Source: Symbiopectobacterium purcellii (lineage in GTDB: Bacteria; Pseudomonadota; Gammaproteobacteria; Enterobacterales; Enterobacteriaceae). From it: a stretch of 64,000 nt of DNA. This document shows, piece by piece, positions 57,038 through 64,000 of the stretch. The position numbers and the translations under genes were made by a program. Each line of letters opens with the position of its first letter. Positions within the stretch are counted from its first letter, which is position 1. The notes under the pieces were generated by a model. It saw only the letters and a list, made by a program, of their open reading frames with translations, had not been told where the DNA came from and ran no database searches. The stretch covers positions 3,472,001-3,536,000 of the forward strand of contig NZ_CP081864.1 of the NCBI RefSeq assembly GCF_019797845.1, read 5' to 3'.

Positions 57038-59476
57038 ATGGTCGCAGTCAGTATTCTTGTTTTGCTGATAATGGTGGGAGCCCTGTTTTATCATCGGGTG
57101 AATCTGCCGCTCAGCGCCGCGTTGCTCGTGGCCTACTTCGCGTTGATGGGTGCTGGTGGGCTGTGGTCCTACTGGTCGTTGTTGCCGTTACTGGTGGTGC
57201 TCGCGCCATTAGTCGTGAACGCGTTGCGCCAAAAGGCACTGTCGGCTCCGGCCCTGCGGGTGTTTAAGAAAGTGATGCCCGCCATGTCAAACACCGAGAA
57301 AGAGGCCATCAACGCCGGGACCACCTGGTGGGAAGGCGAACTGTTTCGCGGTGCACCGGACTGGAAGATGCTGCATAACTACCCGCAGCCGACATTGACA
57401 GAAGAAGAGCAGGCGTTTCTCAATGGCCCAGTGGAAGAGGCCTGCCGCATGGCAAATGATTTCCAGATAACCCATGAGTTGGCCGATCTGCCGCCGGAGC
57501 TGTGGGCATTCCTCAAGCAGCACCGCTTCTTCGCCATGATCATCAAAAAGCAGTACGGCGGGCTGGAATTCTCCGCCTATGCGCAGTCTCAGGTACTGCA
57601 AAAACTGGCGGGTGTCTCCAGCATTCTGGCGATCACCGTTGGCGTGCCTAACTCGCTCGGCCCCGGCGAACTGTTGCAACATTACGGCACTGAAGATCAG
57701 AAAGATCACTACCTGCCACGTCTGGCACGCGGTCAGGAAATTCCCTGCTTCGCACTCACCAGCCCGGAAGCTGGCTCCGATGCGGGCTCGATCCCAGATA
57801 TCGGCATTGTGTGCTACGGGGAATGGCAAGGCGAGCAGGTGCTGGGTATGCGTTTAACCTGGAACAAACGCTATATCACGTTGGCACCGATTGCCACCGT
57901 GCTTGGGTTAGCGTTTAAGCTGCACGATCCCGATCACCTGCTGGGTGACGAAGACGATATCGGTATTACCTGTGCACTGATCCCGACCAGCACGCCCGGC
58001 GTCCAGATTGGTCGTCGCCACTTCCCGCTTAACGTGCCGTTCCAAAACGGCCCGACGCAAGGAGAAAACATTTTCGTACCGCTCGATTACATTATCGGCG
58101 GATCGAAAATGGCCGGTCAGGGCTGGCGCATGCTGATGGAATGTCTGTCGGTGGGGCGCGGTATTACGCTGCCGTCCAACTCGACCGGGGGCATGAAATC
58201 CATTGCACTGGCAACCGGGGCTTATGCCCACCTGCGCCGCCAGTTCAAAATCTCCATCGGCAAAATGGAAGGGATTGAAGAGCCGCTGGCGCGTATCGCA
58301 GGCAATACCTACGTTATGGATGCTGCCGCGACGCTGGTGACCGTCGGCATTATGCAAGGTGCCAAACCGGCGGTGCTCTCCGCTATCGTGAAATATCATT
58401 GCACCCAGCGCGCCGCGCTGGATGCCATGGATATCACCGGCGGTAAAGGTATCTGTCTTGGCCCTTCCAACTTCGTGGCGCGCAGCTATCAAGGCTCCCC
58501 CATCGCGATCACCGTGGAAGGGGCTAACATCCTGACGCGCAGCATGATTATCTTCGGCCAGGGTGCGATTCGCTGCCATCCCTACGTGCTCAAAGAGATG
58601 GCGGCAGCACAGGACGATAACCTGCACAGCTTCGATCGTGCACTGTTTGGCCATATCGGGCATGTCGGCAGCAATCTGGCTCGTAGCCTATGGCTGGGGC
58701 TCAGTAATGGGCATTTGAGTCATGCACCGACCAAAGATGCCACCCGCCACTACTATCAGCGGATGAATCGCCTCAGTGCCAACCTGGCTCTGCTGGCGGA
58801 TGTGTCGATGGCGGTGCTGGGCGGTGACTTAAAACGTCGGGAGCGTATCTCCGCTCGACTGGGCGATGTGTTGAGTCAACTCTATCTCGCCTCGGCGACG
58901 CTGAAACGCTTTGACGACGAAGGCCGCCAGCAGGCCGATCTGCCGCTGGTGCACTGGGGCGTGCAAGATAGCCTGCATCAGGCCGAAGTGGCCTTAAACG
59001 ATCTGCTGCGCAACTTCCCGAACCGTGCGGTGGCGGCAATCATGCGCATCGCGCTATTCCCGCTGGGTCAGGTCAGCCCGGCGCCGAGCGACCGTCTGGA
59101 TCATCAAGTCGCCAAGCTGCTGCAAACGCCAAGCGCCACGCGCAGCCGTTTAGGACGCGGTCAATACCTGACGGCCAGCGAGCACAACCCGGTGGGTCTG
59201 CTGGAACAGTCGTTGCTGGAGGTGATGGCCGCCGAACCAATCCACCAGCGGCTGTCGAAAGCGTTAGGTAAATCCCTGCCGTTCATGCGGCTCGATCAGT
59301 TGGCAGAGCAAGCCTTGGCAGAAGGCGATATCACCGCGGAAGAGGCACAGATATTGATCCGTGCCGAAGCGAGCCGATTGCGCGCCATCAATGTGGATGA
59401 TTTTGCACCTGAGGCACTGGCGGCTCAAGCACCGCAGGCCAAACCGGCAACCAAGAAATCCGTGGCTGTCGCCTGA
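57038..59476 (+). CDS. fadE: acyl-CoA dehydrogenase FadE
   Basis: First step of fatty acid beta-oxidation. 812 residues, as in E. coli (814). The N-terminus has two membrane-associated hydrophobic segments (residues 2-60). The FAD acyl-CoA dehydrogenase core follows, with [18 protein letters not shown] and [26 protein letters not shown], and then the C-terminal FadE extension. The start is ATG 57038 ([10 protein letters not shown]). A terminator follows directly. Confidence 0.96.
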   Translation: MVAVSILVLLIMVGALFYHRVNLPLSAALLVAYFALMGAGGLWSYWSLLPLLVVLAPLVVNALRQKALSAPALRVFKKVMPAMSNTEKEAINAGTTWWEGELFRGAPDWKMLHNYPQPTLTEEEQAFLNGPVEEACRMANDFQITHELADLPPELWAFLKQHRFFAMIIKKQYGGLEFSAYAQSQVLQKLAGVSSILAITVGVPNSLGPGELLQHYGTEDQKDHYLPRLARGQEIPCFALTSPEAGSDAGSIPDIGIVCYGEWQGEQVLGMRLTWNKRYITLAPIATVLGLAFKLHDPDHLLGDEDDIGITCALIPTSTPGVQIGRRHFPLNVPFQNGPTQGENIFVPLDYIIGGSKMAGQGWRMLMECLSVGRGITLPSNSTGGMKSIALATGAYAHLRRQFKISIGKMEGIEEPLARIAGNTYVMDAAATLVTVGIMQGAKPAVLSAIVKYHCTQRAALDAMDITGGKGICLGPSNFVARSYQGSPIAITVEGANILTRSMIIFGQGAIRCHPYVLKEMAAAQDDNLHSFDRALFGHIGHVGSNLARSLWLGLSNGHLSHAPTKDATRHYYQRMNRLSANLALLADVSMAVLGGDLKRRERISARLGDVLSQLYLASATLKRFDDEGRQQADLPLVHWGVQDSLHQAEVALNDLLRNFPNRAVAAIMRIALFPLGQVSPAPSDRLDHQVAKLLQTPSATRSRLGRGQYLTASEHNPVGLLEQSLLEVMAAEPIHQRLSKALGKSLPFMRLDQLAEQALAEGDITAEEAQILIRAEASRLRAINVDDFAPEALAAQAPQAKPATKKSVAVA

Positions 59477-59481
59477 TAACC

Positions 59482-59511
59482 CGCCGGACTGCCCGCGCAG
59501 TCCGGCGTTTT
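59482..59511 (+). terminator. rho-independent terminator of fadE
   Basis: CGCCGGACTG (59482-59491) and CAGTCCGGCG (59498-59507) form a perfect 10-bp stem with a 6-nt loop, followed by TTTT. Confidence 0.9.
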
Positions 59512-59652
59512 CCGTTCTTCATTCTCAACGCTACATTACCGCACTGAACATATCATTATCCTGCTCAGTATCTGCGCGGAGTTTGAAGCGCCTCCGAGAA
59601 GCCCAAGGCCATTGCCCGGATAATTCCTCTTTTAGCTGAGAGGAAAGGATCG

Positions 59653-61503
59653 ATGAGCACCCGTTTCAGTGGGTTACGTAAAGGCCTCAGTTGGATGTAC
59701 CCGCGCCGTCTACGCAACCAGCTCATTATGATTGCGGTGTTCATGGTCACGATCCCCACCCTCACTATTGGCTACGTGGTAGAAACCGAGGGCCGGGCGG
59801 CACTGCTGCAAGAGAAAGAGAAAAAACTCTCTGCCATTACCCATCTGCTGGATGAAGCACTGGGGGACAGGTTCACGCATTTTGCCACCCTCCCCCATGC
59901 TGAGCGTATTCAGGCACTCAATCAGGAATTAGCCCCGATCACCGAGAGGATCACGCGCGCCTTTAACGGTGTTGGCGCTGGCTATTACCACCGCGCGCTG
60001 GATGCCATCATCACCTATGCCCCTTCGGCACAGTTCCAGTCCAACGTCGGTGTCACGATCAACGCCGACCACCCAGGCAGAGAAGTGATGTCCAGCAATC
60101 AGCCCAAGGTCTATTCCGGCAAGCAGGTGCGTGGCAACATCATGAATTCCATGCAGCCTATCACCCGCGATGGCAATGTCATTGGTTATATCTGGGCCAA
60201 CGAGTTATCGGAAGATATCAGCCAGCAGGCACGGCGCATGGATATCAATATTGTCTCGGTGCTGGCGCTGGGTTTGCTGGTGAGCCTGTGCCTGATCATT
60301 CTGCTCTCTCGCCGTTTCAGTACCAGCATTGACGTGATCGCCCACGGGCTGGAGGATCTGGCGCAGAATCTGAATACCCGATTGCCGCCCTTATCGGGAG
60401 ATTTGGGGAAGATCTCGCTCAGTGTCAATGCATTGGCGCAGGCGTTACGCGAAACCAAAACCCTCAACGATTTGATCATCGAGAGTGCCGCCGACGGCGT
60501 GATCGCCGTGGATAAACACGGCAATGTCACTACGATCAACCCTGCTGCTCAGGAGATCACCGGCTACCGGCAGGATGAGCTACTGGGCCAGCCGTATGCC
60601 AAAATATTCTCCAACACGCATTTCGACAGCCCGGTGCTGGATACGCTGCAAAAAGGCACCGAACACGTGGCGCTGGAAGTCAGTTTTCCCGCCCGGAATC
60701 GCACCATTGAACTGAGTGTGACCACCAGCCAGATCCATAATGCCCATAATGAACTGGTCGGCGCGTTGGTGATCTTCTCCGATCTCACGGCGCGTAAAGA
60801 AGTGCAACGGCGGCTGGCGCAAACGGAGCGTCTGGCAACACTGGGCGAACTGATGGCGGGCGTCGCCCATGAGGTGCGTAACCCGCTGACCGCCATCAAA
60901 GGCTACGTGCAGATCCTCAAGCAGCAGGACACCGACCCAATCCATCAGGAATATATTGCCATCATCCTGAAAGAAACCCACTCCATTAACCGGGTAATTC
61001 AGCAACTGCTCGATTTCGCCCGACCGCGACAGGGCTATTGGCAGTTGGTCAGCCTGAACCAGCTTATCGAAGAGTGTCTGGTATTGATCCAAACCACCGG
61101 ACTGCAAGCCCGCATTGACGTGAGCAAAGATTTAGCGCCAGACCTCGAAGAGGTCGAAGCCGACGGCGAACTGCTGCGGCAAGTGATCCTCAACATTTTG
61201 ATCAATGCGGTACAAGCCATCAGTGCGCGAGGGCAAATTCATATTCGAACCTGGCAAGTGGATGATGCGCGCCAGGCGGTCACCATCCGCGACACCGGCT
61301 GCGGTATTCCCGAGCAACACAAAAACAAGATTTTCGATCCCTTTTTCACCACCAAAGCGTCGGGCACCGGCCTCGGGTTAGCGCTCAGCCAGCGCATCAT
61401 CAATGCGCATCAGGGAGACATTCAGCTTAGTAGCGACCCTGAACACGGCACCGCCTTTACCCTTTTGCTACCGATTCACCATCAGGGAAATACGCCGCGA
61501 TGA
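59653..61503 (+). CDS. atoS: sensor histidine kinase AtoS
   Basis: Membrane sensor of the AtoS-AtoC system for acetoacetate and short-chain fatty acids. 616 residues. Two membrane segments (about 16-38 and 198-220) flank a periplasmic sensor domain; HAMP, PAS (near 270-370), HisKA with the phospho-accepting histidine in AGVAHEVRNPLTAIKGY, and HATPase with DTGCGIPEQHKNKIFDPFF and the GTGLGL box follow. AGAGGAAAGG precedes ATG 59653. It overlaps atoC by 4 bp. Confidence 0.93.
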   Translation: MSTRFSGLRKGLSWMYPRRLRNQLIMIAVFMVTIPTLTIGYVVETEGRAALLQEKEKKLSAITHLLDEALGDRFTHFATLPHAERIQALNQELAPITERITRAFNGVGAGYYHRALDAIITYAPSAQFQSNVGVTINADHPGREVMSSNQPKVYSGKQVRGNIMNSMQPITRDGNVIGYIWANELSEDISQQARRMDINIVSVLALGLLVSLCLIILLSRRFSTSIDVIAHGLEDLAQNLNTRLPPLSGDLGKISLSVNALAQALRETKTLNDLIIESAADGVIAVDKHGNVTTINPAAQEITGYRQDELLGQPYAKIFSNTHFDSPVLDTLQKGTEHVALEVSFPARNRTIELSVTTSQIHNAHNELVGALVIFSDLTARKEVQRRLAQTERLATLGELMAGVAHEVRNPLTAIKGYVQILKQQDTDPIHQEYIAIILKETHSINRVIQQLLDFARPRQGYWQLVSLNQLIEECLVLIQTTGLQARIDVSKDLAPDLEEVEADGELLRQVILNILINAVQAISARGQIHIRTWQVDDARQAVTIRDTGCGIPEQHKNKIFDPFFTTKASGTGLGLALSQRIINAHQGDIQLSSDPEHGTAFTLLLPIHHQGNTPR

Positions 61504-62906
61504 AACAGACCTACAGTATCCTGATCGCCGATGATGAAGAGAATGTGCGCCGTATGCTCACCACGGCGTTTTCGCTTGCCGGTCAGCAAACATTTTGCGC
61601 CAGCGATGGCCGCGAAGCGGTGCGAACCTTTATCGATCACACGCCGGACGTGGTATTGATGGACATCCGTATGCCGCGACTCAACGGCATCGAAGCGCTG
61701 CAACAGATGCGCCAGCATCACCCTAAAACGCCCATCATCCTGATGACAGCCTACGCGGCCGTGGAAACCGCCGTTGAAGCGTTGCGCCACGGCGCGTTCG
61801 ATTACGTGATCAAACCCTTTGATCTCGATGAACTGACGCTCATCATTCAGCGTGCGCTGCAACTTCAGGCGATGAAGCAGGAGATTCGCCATTTGCATCA
61901 GGCGCTGAGCGACAGTTGGCAATGGGGGCATATACTGACCAACAGCCCACGGATGATGGAGATCTGCCGCGACACGGCCAAGATTGCGCTCAGTCAGGCC
62001 AGTGTGTTGATCAGCGGTGAAAGCGGCACCGGCAAAGAACTGATCGCCCGCGCCATTCACTACAACAGCCGGCGCGCTAACGGCCCCTTTATCAAAATCA
62101 ACTGCGCGGCGCTGCCAGAATCGTTACTGGAAAGCGAACTGTTCGGCCATGAGAAAGGTGCTTTTACCGGCGCTCAGGTGCAACGGCAAGGGCTGTTTGA
62201 GCGCGCTCATCAGGGAACCCTGCTGCTGGATGAAGTGGGTGAAATGCCGCTCAATTTACAGGTAAAACTGCTGCGCGTGTTACAAGAACGCGAGTTTGAA
62301 CGGGTGGGCGGGCACAACACGGTGAAAGTGGATATTCGTATCATTGCCGCCACTAACCGCAACCTCGTCGCCATGGTCGATAGCGGCGATTTCCGTCAGG
62401 ATCTGTTTTATCGCCTCAACGTGATCCATCTGGAAATCCCCCCGCTACGCGAACGTCAGCAAGATATTCCGCTGCTGGCCAACCATTTTCTGCAAAAGTT
62501 CTGTGCGGAAAACCGGCGTGAAATTATCGATATCGATCCGGCCGCGCTGGCGGTTCTACAAGCCTGGCACTGGCCTGGCAATATTCGCGAATTATCGAAC
62601 GTGATTGAGCGTGCGGTGATCATGAGCACCGGCGTGGTGATTTTTGCCGACGATCTGCCCACACAGCTGCACTGCGCCACCAGCAACGCCGATGGAGAAA
62701 AACCGCCGCTGTCATTTACCCAGGGTGAATCCAGCCTGAAAGAAGCGATCAAGCGCTATGAAAAACAGGTGATTATCTCCACGCTGGAAAAACACCAGGG
62801 CAATCGCACCCACAGCGCATTGCAGTTGGGTATCAGCCGCCGGGCGCTGATGTATAAACTGCAAGAATACGGCATCGATACCCTCCTTCCGAAAACGGAT
62901 ACCTGA
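61500..62906 (+). CDS. atoC: sigma-54 response regulator AtoC
   Basis: 468-residue NtrC-type activator: receiver domain with phospho-acceptor D55 (VVLMDIRMP); AAA+ domain with GESGTGKE, GAFTGA and LLDEVGEMP; Fis-type helix-turn-helix at the C-terminus (GNRTHSALQLGISRRALMYKL). It should activate atoDA through the palindrome and the sigma-54 promoter just downstream. The start overlaps the atoS stop (ATGA). Confidence 0.95.
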   Translation: MKQTYSILIADDEENVRRMLTTAFSLAGQQTFCASDGREAVRTFIDHTPDVVLMDIRMPRLNGIEALQQMRQHHPKTPIILMTAYAAVETAVEALRHGAFDYVIKPFDLDELTLIIQRALQLQAMKQEIRHLHQALSDSWQWGHILTNSPRMMEICRDTAKIALSQASVLISGESGTGKELIARAIHYNSRRANGPFIKINCAALPESLLESELFGHEKGAFTGAQVQRQGLFERAHQGTLLLDEVGEMPLNLQVKLLRVLQEREFERVGGHNTVKVDIRIIAATNRNLVAMVDSGDFRQDLFYRLNVIHLEIPPLRERQQDIPLLANHFLQKFCAENRREIIDIDPAALAVLQAWHWPGNIRELSNVIERAVIMSTGVVIFADDLPTQLHCATSNADGEKPPLSFTQGESSLKEAIKRYEKQVIISTLEKHQGNRTHSALQLGISRRALMYKLQEYGIDTLLPKTDT

Positions 62907-62920
62907 CCCGCTTTTGCCTG

Positions 62921-62953
62921 AGAAGAAATTTGCGCACTGTGCAAATTCCTTCT
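62921..62953 (+). promoter_or_regulatory. AtoC-type enhancer palindrome
   Basis: Two 16-bp half-sites around a single C: AGAAGAAATTTGCGCA (62921-62936) and its near reverse complement (62938-62953), 14 of 16 paired. The GAAATTTGC word matches what I recall of the E. coli AtoC binding palindrome. It ends about 100 bp upstream of the sigma-54 promoter of atoD, the usual enhancer distance. Confidence 0.75.
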
Positions 62954-63054
62954 CACCTCCCACCGCCTGCCAGACACCGTTCACAGCCAAAGCAACAAAA
63001 ACAACCAATTGAAAAACATCATAAATAAAAATTTTATTGCCTGAAAAACACAGC

Positions 63055-63070
63055 TGGCACCCGCCTTGCT
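63055..63070 (+). promoter_or_regulatory. sigma-54 promoter of atoDA
   Basis: TGGCACCCGCCTTGCT agrees with the -24/-12 consensus at every informative position (TGGCAC, GG-N10-GC, TTGC). Start of transcription is expected about 63080, some 35 nt before atoD. Confidence 0.92.
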
Positions 63071-63114
63071 ATTCCCTGCCCGTACCCACTTCGGCGTATA
63101 CCAAGGGAAAAATA

Positions 63115-63774
63115 ATGAAAGATAAACATCTTACCTTACCGCAGGCTAGCCGCTTGTTCCGTGATGGCATGACCATCATGGTGGGCGGTTTTATGGGAAT
63201 TGGCACGCCCCCCCGTCTGGTTAACGCGTTACTCGATTCCGGCGTGCGCGACTTGACGCTTATCGCCAACGACACCGCGTTCGTCGATACCGGTATTGGC
63301 CCGCTGATCGTCAACGGCAGGGTGAAGAAAGTGATCGCCTCACACATCGGCACTAACCCGGAAACCGGTCGCCGCATGATTAACGGCGAAATGGAAGTGC
63401 AACTGGTGCCGCAGGGAACCCTCATCGAACAGATCCGCTGCGGCGGTGCCGGACTGGGCGGCGCGCTTACCCCAACCGGCGTCGGCACCGTGGTGGAAGA
63501 AGGCAAACAGCGCATCACGCTGGATAAAGTCACCTATCTGCTGGAACGGCCACTGCGCGCAGATTTGGCACTGATTCGCGCCCATCAGGCCGATGCGCTC
63601 GGCAATCTGACCTACCAACTCAGCGCCAGAAACTTCAATCCGCTGCTGGCTCTCGCCGCAGATATCACCTTGGTCGAACCGGATGAACTGGTCGCTATCG
63701 GCGACATCGCGCCAGATCGGGTGGTCACGCCCGGAGCCCTGGTTGATTACATCATTACCCCCGAGGAGCGTTAA
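63115..63774 (+). CDS. atoD: acetate CoA-transferase alpha subunit AtoD
   Basis: Alpha subunit of acetyl-CoA:acetoacetyl-CoA transferase, which activates acetoacetate and short-chain fatty acids. 219 residues from ATG 63115 ([19 protein letters not shown]), which follows AAGGGAAAA; the longer frame from 63037 crosses the promoter and is rejected. The CoA-transferase signature is [20 protein letters not shown]. atoA starts 2 bp after the stop. Confidence 0.95.
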   Translation: MKDKHLTLPQASRLFRDGMTIMVGGFMGIGTPPRLVNALLDSGVRDLTLIANDTAFVDTGIGPLIVNGRVKKVIASHIGTNPETGRRMINGEMEVQLVPQGTLIEQIRCGGAGLGGALTPTGVGTVVEEGKQRITLDKVTYLLERPLRADLALIRAHQADALGNLTYQLSARNFNPLLALAADITLVEPDELVAIGDIAPDRVVTPGALVDYIITPEER

Positions 63775-63776
63775 TC

Positions 63777-64000
63777 ATGGATGCCAAACAACGTATTGCG
63801 CGCCGCGTGGCGCAAGAGCTGCAAGACGGCGATGTGGTCAATCTGGGGATTGGCCTGCCGACGCAGGTGGCTAACTATCTGCCAGAAGGCATTGATATCA
63901 CGCTGCAATCAGAAAATGGTTTTCTTGGCCTTGGCCCGATAACCGAGCCGCATCCCGATCTGGTCAACGCCGGTGGGCAACCCTGCGGCATTCTGCCCGG
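63777..64000 (+). CDS. atoA: acetate CoA-transferase beta subunit AtoA (5' part only)
   Basis: The first 74 codons of the beta subunit are in the window; the rest is beyond the edge. The N-terminus MDAKQRIARRVAQELQDGDV and the segment with the active-site glutamate, LQSENGFLGLGP, follow E. coli AtoA almost residue for residue. GAGGAG-type bases at the end of atoD serve as ribosome-binding site. It is second in the atoDA operon. Confidence 0.95.
   Translation, partial: MDAKQRIARRVAQELQDGDVVNLGIGLPTQVANYLPEGIDITLQSENGFLGLGPITEPHPDLVNAGGQPCGILP

Noticed and set aside
63037..63114. Longer N-terminus for atoD
   Set aside because: It would run through the sigma-54 promoter, upstream of the predicted transcription start.

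Overview
The window is a chromosomal segment of a gammaproteobacterium of the order Enterobacterales. The right third (about 44.4-59.5 kb) follows the Escherichia coli K-12 order around minute 5-6: tRNA-Thr, proA, proB, crl, frsA, gpt, pepD, dinB, yafE-like, yafK, yafJ, gmhA, fadE. The acetoacetate genes atoS-atoC-atoD-atoA come next. The accessory genes (an Inv/SPI-1 type III secretion system, an iron-only nitrogenase, a Gram-negative dlt operon, a budC gene with an AcoK-like regulator) suggest a plant- or insect-associated member of Pectobacteriaceae or a relative. The sequence alone does not fix the genus.

Layout. 0-5.5 kb (minus strand): end of an SPI-1-like T3SS operon, invF-invG-invE-invA, with invA cut by the window edge. 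5.8-8.2 kb: a gamma-glutamylcyclotransferase-fold protein, a PAS-PAS-GGDEF diguanylate cyclase and a small cupin. 8.5-11.4 kb: an AT-rich 943-codon gene whose C-terminus is an OspG/NleH-like protein kinase, the best candidate for a secreted effector of the T3SS. 11.5-19.3 kb (minus strand): a complete iron-only nitrogenase cluster, anfH-anfD-anfG-anfK, a HEPN-like helical ORF, an Anf3/NimA-like flavin-fold protein, anfO, then the regulator anfA. A sigma-54 promoter lies in front of anfH. 19.4-25.1 kb: a class I amidotransferase, the ribosomal oxygenase roxA and an fbp/sfu-type ferric iron ABC transporter.

25.2-44.1 kb is a mosaic of accessory genes. It holds a two-gene cassette (PD-(D/E)XK nuclease-fold protein plus an unknown partner) and budC beside an AcoK-like regulator broken twice at poly-C runs. 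It also holds two LysR/flavodoxin-fold oxidoreductase modules, a YjhX (TopAI) toxin homologue followed by a methyltransferase, and the operon dltD-dltX-dltB-dltA-dltC. A roughly 1 kb gene-free stretch follows, then a PEP mutase-family enzyme, a Nudix hydrolase and a GNAT acetyltransferase next to tRNA-Thr. 44.4-64 kb is conserved core, ending inside atoA.

How the parts fit. AnfA with sigma-54 should switch on the anf operon. The cluster supplies structural and accessory Fe-nitrogenase proteins but no nifB, nifUS or electron-transfer genes, which must lie elsewhere. The neighbouring ferric transporter may help meet the iron demand, but this link is inferred from position only. The dlt operon is expected to D-alanylate an envelope polymer and, with the T3SS and its candidate kinase effector, fits a host-associated life. 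fadE carries a FadR-like site. atoDA has a near-perfect AtoC-type palindrome and a consensus sigma-54 promoter, and dinB has a consensus LexA box.
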